Both the position numbers and the translations under genes were made by a program. A stretch of 64,000 nucleotides of DNA from Siphonodentalium dalli (lineage: Eukaryota > Mollusca > Scaphopoda > Gadilida > Siphonodentaliidae). Position 1 is the first letter of the stretch; every line of letters begins with the position of its first letter. Positions 55,078-64,000 of this stretch are shown one piece after another. The stretch is from contig CP136064.1 of NCBI GenBank assembly GCA_032622095.1, positions 218,874,205 to 218,938,204 of the forward strand, written 5' to 3'. The notes beneath the pieces are model-generated. The model saw nothing but the letters and a program-made list of their open reading frames with translations. It did no database searches and was not told the origin of the DNA.

Positions 55078-58000
55078 ATTTTACTTTAAACATATTTTAT
55101 TCGTATATAAATATACAAAAGGGATCGGGGCACAAGTTATTTCAACTTAGGTAGTCCCTCTCCCGTACAAAATTGACAATACATTGTTATAAGATGACAA
55201 GAAGGCGATAACAGAAACGTTTGTACATGGTGAGAAAACAATTTGAATTTGCATTATGTCGAATAACATCTTTCAGCGTATGTTTATGGATTACCAATTA
55301 GAACGAGCATACATATGTGCATATCTATATCTATTGTGATATTTAAGGAAGATGTAAATATAGATTTCAAGGCTATGTATGTATCAAACATTTGACTGTA
55401 AGGTTAAGCTAAATTTGTATAGTAGTGAATTTGGCGATTCGCCAGATGACGCCCTTGACAGTTATACGCTGGAAGAAATTATCGATGTGTGTACAAATGG
55501 TGCATGGATGTGGCAATCCGAATCCGAATGAGGGAGGGGTGTCTAGCAATGTTTGTGTTGGGTGTATATTGAGCGATTTGTGGTTGACATTGGATTGTGG
55601 CTATATGTCAACTCAGCCAGACGTTCATGAATCGAAGCGTTTTGTCGCAGCAATATAATGTTGCACTATTTGGAAAAACCTTATATTCTCCGGAATTGAG
55701 ATGTACGATATCCCGAAAAGAAACTGATCGATGTCGGTTATAATGAAGCGTTCGCGGTTTAACTTATCATCAAGTTCCAACCGTTCATTTTGATATAAAG
55801 GGCACATAAAAAAGAAATGGTATGCATCTTCCAAAGGGTTCCCACAACTGCAAGCAGGACTTTCGGCTATGTAGTTTTGATACATATCAGCACGAAGATC
55901 ACTGCACCCGTTTCGAATTCGGAATGTATCATATTATATCGTCTGAGACCTGAATAGAAGTGAGGGCTCACGGGGTTTGGGGGTTGGTATACGAGTCGTA
56001 AATTTAATTTGAAGTCCGAGAAAGGGACAACGTCGGTCATTTCAGTTGGGATTTTGTTCCAATCAGCTATCGCCGAGGGCAGAAAGGACTTTTTATAGTG
56101 CTCAGTGTGGCATCGGTAAGAATAGAATTTTCCCGGGCGTCTGAAATTATAACTTGAGACCTGGCTAGCTCTGGGTGGGAGGATGGTAGATAAGTAATTT
56201 GGCGATTCATTTTTCACTATTTTGTAAATCACTTCAAGCTTGTGGTATTGGCGCCGCGTTTCCAAAGAAAGCCAATCTACCTCCTGCAGGACAACAAAAT
56301 TAGAAACCGAGCTTGTCAGTCCAGAGACTATACGGCCAGCATCTGCATGGAGGCGGTCGAGCTTGTCTAATAGGTAACGCGGTGGGCAGTCCCATACAAC
56401 ATCAGAATAATCGGATAGTGGTAATATATAAGTTTTGTATATCATTTCGCGCGTTTTTCTATCGAGTTGATATTTAAATCGCCTCAACTGGGCCAGACGA
56501 GAGGCGATCCTCTTCACTGTACTTTATATATGAATGTTCCAGTTTAGATTTTGTTGTAGTTCAAGACCAAGGTGTTTATGAGATTCCACAAAGCTGATAG
56601 GGTCGTTTATAAATTTAAGGTTTGGTATTTCTGGAGAGGGTGGGGTCAACGAGAAAGACATACCTACGGTTTTGGTTGGGTTAAAGCTCACGAGCCAGTT
56701 TTTTGACCAGGTCGTTATTTTCGTCAAATCGTTATTCATAATTTTAGAAAGTTCACCCAGATCCCAGTGGCTGCTGCTTATAATACAAGTATCATCTGCG
56801 TACATTCTCGTGATGGAGTCAATATTATCTGCTAAATCGTTTATATAGACAAGGAATAAAAAAGGGCCCAGAATATATACCTGGGGGACTCCTGCGGAGA
56901 TAACCTCGTAGCTGGAAAAGGTATTATTTATCAGGACTCGTTGTTTTCTGTTTAATAAATAGTCTTCGATCCATTGTAATGTCTGACCCTCCACACCGTA
57001 GCGTTGAAGTTTGTAAATCAGCCCCCTGTGCCATACTCTTTCAAATGCTTTGGATATGTCACAAAATATGCCGCATGTGAAGAGGCCTTTATCGATAGAT
57101 TGACAGATATTGTGGTATAGGTCTATTAATTGGTATGTGGTATTGTGACCAGAGAGAAATCCGGATTGGTGAAAATACAAGAGTTTATTTTCTAAGAAGA
57201 AGGCACTTATCTGTTTCATGACAACCTTCTCAAAGACTTTGGCTAGGCATGGTAGCAATGAGATCGGGCGGTAATTTTTGGGGTCAGCGGGGTCTTCTTT
57301 TTTGAAAATTGGGATAACATTAGCTAGTTTCCATATTTCTGGGAATTTCGCACTATTGATCGATTTCTTAAATAGGAGGACTAACGGCTTTGATATTGAA
57401 CTTGAAGTTTCGTGGAGCATTCTGACACTGATTCCGTTGTGGCCATGAGCTTTATTCAATTTTAAAGATTTGATAGCTATTTCAACATCTGATTCCACAA
57501 AAGACAATTCTGGCATCAGCTTTTTGCTTCGAGTGTGAAAGAGGGGAGGGGTATGCGCAGAATCGTTTATAGTGGAGTTTGATACGAAGCTCATATTTCG
57601 AATTTTAGCTTTTTCAGAATCATCTGACGCATATGTTTTCCCACTGGCATATATGGTTCCAGTGGCGCTATATAGAGGAGGGATATTATTCACTTTCTTT
57701 TTATTTAGGAGATGGTTAACAAGCTGCCAGAAATCACGGGGGTTTGGGGAGTCTTTTATTCTGTCTCCCAAATTATCATCAAATTTTATTTTGGCGTATT
57801 TTTTCATGTTATTAACTTTATTCCTTGATTGTTTATATGCCCGCCATGAAACTGGGTTGTTGATTTTTAATGCCTTTGCCCTGAGTCTATCTCGCTTGCG
57901 TAACTCTATTCTAATCTCCGAAGTGAACCAAATTTTATCTTTGGGGCGGATTGTCACGTTAAGTTGTGGTATATTTCTGTCCACGATTGATAGGAAAGTA

Positions 58001-59135
58001 GATTGGAATATTTTGACCGCCGAATCGATATCAGGGGCCGCGTTGATTAGGTCTTCCCAATGTACATCATTTAGCAAGCAGTTCGCTCGCTGGAAATTAG
58101 CTTTTTTGTAATTCCATACTTTTCTCTGGAAAGCGGAGACTGTGGGGCAGTCGAAAGATATTGTTGCATAAACACCCAAGTGGTCTGAAACTCCGAGCTT
58201 TAAAACATCGCAATCCAAGACATGAAGTGATTTACTGATAATAATAGGATCGAGTAGTGTGCTAGTCCTACTGGTAACTCTTGTTGGGTCTTTTATCACA
58301 TTTACCAAGCTATATGCGTCGGAAATTAGCTTTATTTTGGAGGTACTCACGAGGTAATTAGAATTATAGTCTCCAGTGAGTACTATATTTTCAGAGATGT
58401 CAAGTGCATCAGAAATTGAGGTGTCCAGAAGGCCCCAATAATTATGGCTACAAAATTGGTCTGACCGTATGATACCCCAATAATAATGTGAGATTTTTTA
58501 GCAAATACTTTAAACCAGAGAATAGAGGAGTCGAATTCTAGGTCAAATCTTTCTTTGTAAATAACATGATCAGCAAACATGACACATATTCCACCCCCGT
58601 ACGCGTCTCGGTCTTTTCGAATAGGGGAACAGCATCCATTGACTTCTAAATGTTCGGAGGAATATGCTGGATCAAGATGCGTCTCAGTAAAGCAGAGAAC
58701 GTCGAATTCGTTTATCAAGTCAATTATCTTTTCTAACTTGTGTCGGATACTTCTTACATTTTAATGAAAGATAGAGATGGAATTAGGTGCATTTTTCGAG
58801 TGAGTGGGAGGGCCTGGGTTGGTCTCTATGTCGCCCGATAACAATATCAGAAAGAGGGTAAAAAGAAATATAAGTTTGATGTTAATTCTCCAAAAACCGC
58901 TACGGATATGCAGACAACTGTGAAGGTGGATGGTGAAAGGCGAACTCTTTTTCCTCGAATCAAAGATACCAATCGCAGCCCTATACTGGTTCAGACAACA
59001 CGACATATTTTAGTCGGCGATTGAAGCATGAAGTATAGGTCTGCAAATGGCCTGGATTCGTAAGAAATGCTGCCTTCCACCATCGTTGCTTTGACACCCC
59101 AGTTCGGACGTTTTGTACTCGGGATATTTTGTGAG
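55078..59135 (-). mobile_element. LINE-E, ~4-kb non-LTR retrotransposon, nearly full length
   Basis: The 3' end (complement AAAATATGTTTAAAGTAAAA) abuts the repeat tract at about 55078. The 5' end lies near 59135. Imperfect AAATTTGAT/AAAATTGAT flanks may be its target-site duplication. The order is 5' leader, hydrophobic N-terminus with 2A-like motif, endonuclease, RT, and C-terminal zinc-knuckle region. Same family as LINE-D. Confidence 0.85.
55625..59006 (-). pseudogene. LINE-E polyprotein: 2A-like leader, APE endonuclease, RT; four lesions
   Basis: The leader (59006-58764) has a hydrophobic helix (IFLFTLFLILL) running into SGDIETNPGP at about 58838-58809, the ribosome-skipping 2A signature. 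A TAA stop (near 58761) precedes the endonuclease (FDVLCFTETHLD, AYGGGICVMF); a frameshift lies at about 58370, then SDHLGVYATI closes the domain. RT follows: NYRPISLLPCLAK, HQSGFLSGHNT, FCDISKAFERVWHRGL, an altered GVPQVYILGP (family form GVPQGSILGP), and intact MYADDT. A TAA at 56524 is in frame with the continuing thumb (KRIASRLAQLRRFKY). A last frameshift near 55880 precedes CSCGNPLEDAYHFFFMC. Few lesions point to a young, dead copy. Confidence 0.88.
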
Positions 59136-59136
59136 G

Positions 59137-59213
59137 GGGTGTTGCAAAATTGATATACATTCTTCTCCATGATACAAGGAATCTAATTGTGTTATTTAAA
59201 GACGCCATCATGG
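59137..59213 (+). repeat. Repeat-tract remnant between LINE-E and LINE-F
   Basis: It has CATTCTTCTCCATGATACAA, GGAATCTAATTGTG and AAAGACGCCATCATGGTG, matching units at 61380-61430 and 62320-62350. Confidence 0.8.
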
Positions 59214-59221
59214 TGTCGTTT

Positions 59222-61141
59222 ATTGTAAACATATTTTATTCCAATCAAAATAATAACATATTTAAACATTTGACAAACATTTTACAGTAAAACAGAATAA
59301 TATTAATAATCGATTGATTGGAAATGGAGATTAAACAACAATAGTAATGTTGATGTCGTGAGAAGCAGGGAGAGAGAGATTGTGAAGGAGAAAGAGATAG
59401 AGAGGACGAAGAGAGAGATAAGGGGGTGAGATGCTGGGAGAGGTGGTAGTAGTGAGGAGTGTTCAATAATTGAGTTGAGTTGTTGCGTAATAATACTAAT
59501 AATGATGCTCGTCTATACTATTCTTCGTGTGTCAGGCGCCATGGTAGGGGGTCAAGCGCAGTTATTAATATGTTGCATTGGTCAATACGTAATTAGACAT
59601 GTATAGTGGGGGATATCATGTTGCCGCATAACTCGACCAGAAATCCAAAGCAATTCGTTATGCGTACAGGTGATAGAATCATGGAAATCTTTTTGTTCTC
59701 ATGATATATGTCTGAACTGCATTAAATATTTGTTTGTTTTCGCGAAGGCTAAGCTCCCTTGATCCCCGCAATAGAGTGTTTTCATAATAGGGCAACATTG
59801 GGTAGGGAGTCATATATTTCTGCTGGGCTCTTGATAGAGAGTACATTCAAAGAGATAGTGGTAAGTTGTCTCAAGTTCCCCACATAAACAGAAGGGGAAC
59901 ATGATTATCTGTCAGGTCACCACTCAGGTGGCTACAGTTCAGTTTTAACCGGATATGAAGGATATGAGATTTACGGCATTTACTATGATAAAAATTGGCT
60001 GGTGGACGCATATTGTCACTGTTGAGTTCCTTTTTGAACTCTTCGATTGTTCTGCTGCCCTTTGCAGATTCCGGCAGTTTGTTCCATTCAGTAATTGCCG
60101 CTGGTAAGAACGAATCCATGTAATAGTCATAGTTAATATTCGAGGGTAGTCTTATATGTTCAAATCTGAAGTTATACCTGGAATTATTTGCCTGGATTGG
60201 TCGTACATAGTTTCTTAAGATTGATGGGGCAGTTCGAATCCGCGTATCATTTAAAAAAATTGGCATAGTTTGTGTTTTCTACGACGTGAGGAGAGGAGTT
60301 CCCAGCCAGTTTCTGATAAAAGACGCGCGTTACTCGCACTGATGGTTGCATCTGTTACTATTCGGGCCATTTCATACTGAACCTTTTCAATGTCCTCACT
60401 AAGATAATCAGGGTAGTTACCCCAAACAGGGGAGGCATATTCCAGTATTTGGTCGGATAAATGTATAATGTATTATTTCAAGCGTTACTCTGCTTAGTCT
60501 GTATCTGTGTTTACGTACTAGATTTACTCGACTCCATGCTTTGTCAAGCATAGATCTGATGTGGATACCCCATGAGCCCATGTTGTCGAAAGTAAGTCCC
60601 AGATGTTTATGGCTGTCAACCTCAACAATTGTCGCGGTTCCCATGGTCAGATGTGGATGATATACTGGTGTTTCTTTCCTGGAGATTAAGAGAGCTTCCG
60701 TTTTCAGGGGATTGAATTTTACAAGCCATTCTGATGCCCAACACATGAGAGTTTCGAGGTCATCGTTGATTAGTTTTGCGGCCATAGTGGGGTCTTCGAT
60801 AGTAAGAAATAGAGAAGTGTCATCAGCAAATAGACGAATGTTGCACCGTATATTTTCGGTTATATCATTAATATAAAATAAAAACAGAAGCGGGCCTAAA
60901 TACTTAACCTTGCGGCACACCTGCTGTTACATCTTGTAGTTCCGAGTGTGTGCCGTCTATGACAACCTGTTGTTGTCTACATTCTAGATACGATTTCATT
61001 AAGTTATACAAGTTTCCACTTAAACCCATTTTCGTTAGTTTGTTCAAGAGGCCACGGTGCCAGACTTTATCGAATACTTTACTTATGTCACAGAATATAC
61101 ACCGGACCTCTTTTCCGTCGTCTAGTGATCGACATATATAT
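59222..61141 (-). mobile_element. 5'-truncated LINE-F with TGTCGTTT target-site duplication
   Basis: TGTCGTTT lies at 59214-59221 and 61142-61149. Removing the element restores a repeat unit (GACGCC...GTTT-GAATGAGAGAT) like the one at 62356 (GACGCCGTTTGGGTGAGAGAT). The element starts within RT and ends with complement AATAAAATATGTTTACAATA. The 3' UTR (59222-59870) holds a CT-rich tract at about 59360-59460. Confidence 0.88.
59871..61138 (-). pseudogene. LINE-F reverse transcriptase and C-terminal region, broken
   Basis: The first part (61138-60921) holds RT motif A in a frame reading FCDISKVFDKVWHRGL and ends near AGVPQG. A frameshift follows at about 60905. Next is FLFYINDITEN, the intact LFADDTSLF, and HKHLGLTFDN (60920-60417). 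The C-terminal part (60266-59871) has RYNFRFEHIRLPSN, SFLPAAITEWNKLP and a cysteine-rich end in which only part of the zinc motif can be read. It belongs to the same broad group as LINE-D and LINE-E but is a distinct, more diverged family. Confidence 0.85.
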
Positions 61142-61149
61142 TGTCGTTT

Positions 61150-62750
61150 GAATGAGAGATTGGGGAGTGGGCACTAAACTTGATAAGAATTGGTTTAGTC
61201 ACCGATTGCCACCAAACTTAAATAAAAAATCATCCACATGGTATGAGGAGTATAATGGTGTGGCTTAAAGCAGTCAAAAGTGGCGCCGTTCGAGTCAGGG
61301 ATGCACGGAAGGGAGAGGGACACCAAAATTTATAAAAAATAACTTTAGCGCCAATTTCCACCAACTTTACACATTCTTATCCATGATACGACGAATCTAA
61401 TCGCGTGATCTAAAGACGCCATATTGGTGTGAGAGGTGGTGTGGGGGTGGGGTGGGCACTAAATCTTATAAAAAAAATTGTTTAGTCACCGATTAGCGCC
61501 AAACATAAATAATCATCTCCATGATACTAGGAGTCTAATTGGGTGGTTTAAAGATGTCAAAAGTTGGGCCATTCGAGTCAGAGGTGCACAGATAAACAAT
61601 ATGTTTAGCGCCGACTTCCACCTGATTGATACATATTATTATATTATATGACACGAGGAATATAATCGTCTGGTTTAAATACGCATTATTGGTGCCGTCT
61701 GGGTGAGAGATATGGGGACCCTAAATTTGATACGAATTTGTATACTCGTCAATTTTCACCAATTTTATTTATATTCATCTCCATAATGAGTCTAAGTGTG
61801 TGGTTTAATGATGTCAAAAGTGGCGTCACTTGAGTCAGAAATAGGGACGGGAGGGTCACCAAAACTGATAAAAAATATGTTTAGTGCCAATTACCATCAA
61901 ATTCATAACACGTTCTTCTCAAATGATACGAGGAATCAAATAGTGCGTGTTAAAACACCACATTTGGTGCCCAGATATACCTGTCTGTCTGTATGCGTTC
62001 TATATATATAACTTCACGAGGTACAATCGAGATGGCACCAAGGCAGCCTAACAGGGGTAACTTTTTACCAGGAAGATAATGGTGCAGGTTAAAATTTTCT
62101 AAAGTGACGCTGTTGGTGTCAGGAACAGAACAGGGAGAGGGATAGCAAAAATAATTTGGAAATAGTTTTGTCGCCGATTTCTACCAAAATTATACATAAT
62201 CGCCTCCATGATATGGCACCGTTCGAGTCAGGGTGCAATGGTGGGGGGGGGGGGGGGGGCAACACAATTGATTTAAAAAACTATTTTTAGCGTAAATTTC
62301 CACCAAATTGATATACTTCTCCATGATATGAGGAATATTATCGTGTGATTTAAAGACGCCGTTTGGGTGAGAGATGGGGGTAATAACTATGATAAGAATT
62401 GGTTTTGTTGCTGATTACCACCAAACTGATATATAATCGTCTCCATTAATTCATGCATGCATGAGTCTAATGGGCGTGGTCTGAAAATGTCAAAAGTGGC
62501 ACCGTTCAAGTTATGCATGAGGATTGGAGTTGAAGCAAAGCTGATACAAATTTATATTTAGCACTAATTTCCACCATATTCATGTCTAATGCTACGATGA
62601 ATTAAATCACATTGGTGTCATTTGTGTCATAGATGGCGAGAGGAGATGCACTAGCATTGATAAGATTGTTCTATTCTCCGATATCTACCAAAGTTATATA
62701 TAATCATCTCCCAGGCCATCTCCATATCGTTCTAAGGAGTTTTTGGCGTT
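61150..62750 (+). repeat. Diverged tandem array, ~130-150-bp unit, about ten copies
   Basis: The units are described under the tract at 54703-63795. An embedded block at 61985-62130 (TTCTATATATATAACTTCAC, GGGGTAACTTTTTACCAGGA, TTAAAATTTTCTAAAGTGAC) repeats the start of the tract at 54755. A G run of about 16 lies at 62244-62259. Confidence 0.85.
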
Positions 62751-63744
62751 CAAAGTTCACAATCTTGATAAATGGTGACCGAATTTAGTCACTTGAACAA
62801 TTATATCTTCTCAACTGTCTTATTTATATGGAGATGGGAATCAGGGCATTCATATAATGAGCTAGCAAAACAGATACATAGCAGAAAGCATTATAGTATA
62901 TTTATCATTCTGTTTAAGAGATACATATATTCTTGCAAACTGAGGGACCTTGAAATGTCAGATGATTGCATATTACAATAGCTCATGTTTATATTATAAC
63001 ACAATTGATTCTGCCCCATTCAATAGAGTTTCAACAAAAAAGTTACAATTTGTCAAGAGATATGGAAATTGTGTAGAAGGCCTGTTCAACAATAGTGGTA
63101 AGAGTGTGCAGTCAATTATAGTTTCTTCAGAAATAAAGAAAACGCCGTCAGTGGCACATGACTTTTCAGGATCCCCTAATACTGACATCTGACACGGTTA
63201 TATCTGCCCGAGACAGAGGATTTCTTTTATTTTGTAGAACAGACTCTTCGCCTAACATAAACAACTCAAAATCTCGCTCTATGTCTGGCATATGTAGCTG
63301 ATATACAGGCATAGCAACATTTCTTTTAAACTTATACTAATTAGCCAGTATATAGCACCATGAACAGAGGAGCACTTGGACATTTCTTTAAAACATCTGT
63401 ATCATCATGGAGATATATGAAAACCAGGTGTCCTCAAAATCTTAGTCTAACCCGCTAGATTGATTGATACATATCTATGTAAAACCCAATTGGCGTCTTT
63501 TATTGTTTGCGAACTAACGTGTGTATGATGTTCATATATCATGTCATAACGTCTGAAGTATTCGCAGTTGTAAATAAATAAATACTTCTTTGTTAGTGCG
63601 ACGGATTAATCGTGATAAAAAAAAATGACAATCGCTCAGATCTGACAAGGTGTGCTACTACTTATATTCCATGTGTAAGAATAATGTTTTGTGATTTACA
63701 ATTTATGAGCATATCGTCTATTCCCACCAAATATCCACAGTATG
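62751..63744. other. Unrecognised segment
   Basis: Two short plus-strand frames (62772-62981 and 62950-63192) overlap here. They have no recognised motif or splice context. Confidence 0.35.
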
Positions 63745-63795
63745 CAGAGGGTTTCACATCACTTTAATCTGGGCAACGTCGGGTAACCCTGCTAG
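63745..63795 (+). terminator. Helitron-type 3' end (hairpin plus CTAG)
   Basis: CTGGGCAACGTCGGGTAACC forms a short GC hairpin, followed by CTGCTAG and T at 63796. This matches the general form of Helitron/Helentron 3' termini. It is entered as the transposition terminator of an element, not a transcription terminator. Confidence 0.6.
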
Positions 63796-64000
63796 TTATC
63801 TATATACACTGAGAGAAAAATCGGCCCAATATGACTAACTTAAGATTAGTAACAAGCATTTGGAGTCACTTTGACTAACTCACACCTTTCAGTGGATCAT
63901 TGTCACTAACTCTGGTCTTAGTGATAGTGACTAACTTACACGAAGAATAACTCTACTTACTTATAACACTGCATTAAATGGAGGTTAATATGCATTACTA
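63796..64000. repeat. GACTAACT-rich stretch
   Basis: GACTAAC or CACTAAC recurs at about 63831, 63872, 63905 and 63928, with TTAGTGATAGTGAC as a partial inverted match. Nothing else is seen before the window end. Confidence 0.5.

Larger units (their letters stand above)
54703..63795 (+). mobile_element. Helentron-like repeat tract interrupted by two LINEs
   Basis: Three segments (54703-55077, 59137-59213, 61150-62750) share ~130-150-bp units with CCGATT-CCACCAAA, ATCATCTCCATGATA-GAG, GTGTGGTTTAAAGA and GTGGCGCCGTTCGAGTCAG. They read continuously once LINE-E and LINE-F are removed. The left part starts with TCTATATCTATG and a GTCT microsatellite, like the 5' end of H1. The right part ends at 63795 with a hairpin (CTGGGCAACGTCGGGTAACC) and CTAG followed by T. 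That both ends belong to one element is an inference; the 62750-63740 stretch between is not recognised. Confidence 0.5.

Noticed and set aside
57572-58111. 179-codon plus-strand ORF
   Set aside because: Shadow of the LINE-E polyprotein on the minus strand.

Overview
This is animal DNA from a compact-exon, transposon-rich genome, most likely a marine invertebrate and plausibly a lophotrochozoan such as a mollusc. The evidence is indirect. Spliced exons for secreted proteins are present (a fibrinogen-related domain, a PAN/apple-like domain and a short cysteine-rich module). Non-LTR retrotransposons are of invertebrate type, one with a 2A-like peptide. Telomere-like TTAGGG runs, Helitron-type elements and many foldback or TIR elements also occur. 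No tRNA, rRNA, CRISPR array or bacterial-style operon was seen. The species cannot be named from the sequence.

Host genes are few. At 775-950 (+) there is a signal-peptide exon with good splice sites. On the minus strand, a cysteine-rich exon (22509-22628) and a terminal fibrinogen-related (FReD) exon (20605-21239) have matching phase-1 junctions and form most of one secreted lectin-like gene. A second FReD exon (53055-53686, minus) is a paralogue sharing about four in five residues and about 550 bp of homologous 3' flank. An 883-bp TIR element sits 2 bp after its stop codon. A PAN-like signal-peptide exon lies at 36557-36862 (minus).

The rest is mostly mobile or repetitive DNA. 1.4-5.3 kb: two large foldback elements. 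7.1-9.9 kb: a decayed LINE. 11.6-12.3 kb: a LINE ORF1 relic. 13.9-15.5 kb: an AT-rich element apparently split by a TAA-flanked MITE. 17.0-17.4 kb: a duplicated segment carrying an RFX-type X-box. 18.05-18.71 kb: a near-palindromic foldback element with telomere-like repeats in its loop. 21.8-23.98 kb: a TTAA-flanked MITE and a TIR element containing a LINE fragment. 24.0-25.3 kb: a 45/49-bp minisatellite. 25.7, 33.6 and 34.7 kb: three copies of a second TTAA MITE family. 27.4-32.3 kb: LINE relics and two Helitron-like elements joined head to tail. 37.4-39.5 kb: a 5'-truncated LINE with a 12-bp target-site duplication. 40-51 kb: dispersed repeats, hairpins and a retroelement-like unit. 54.7-63.8 kb: a repeat-rich Helentron-like tract into which two LINEs have inserted, one of them 4 kb with a 2A-like motif.

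No complete multi-gene pathway is visible. The most informative biology is the FReD duplication with its shifted cysteine and stop-proximal insertion, the tandem Helitrons, and the nested insertions whose empty sites can be read inside this window.
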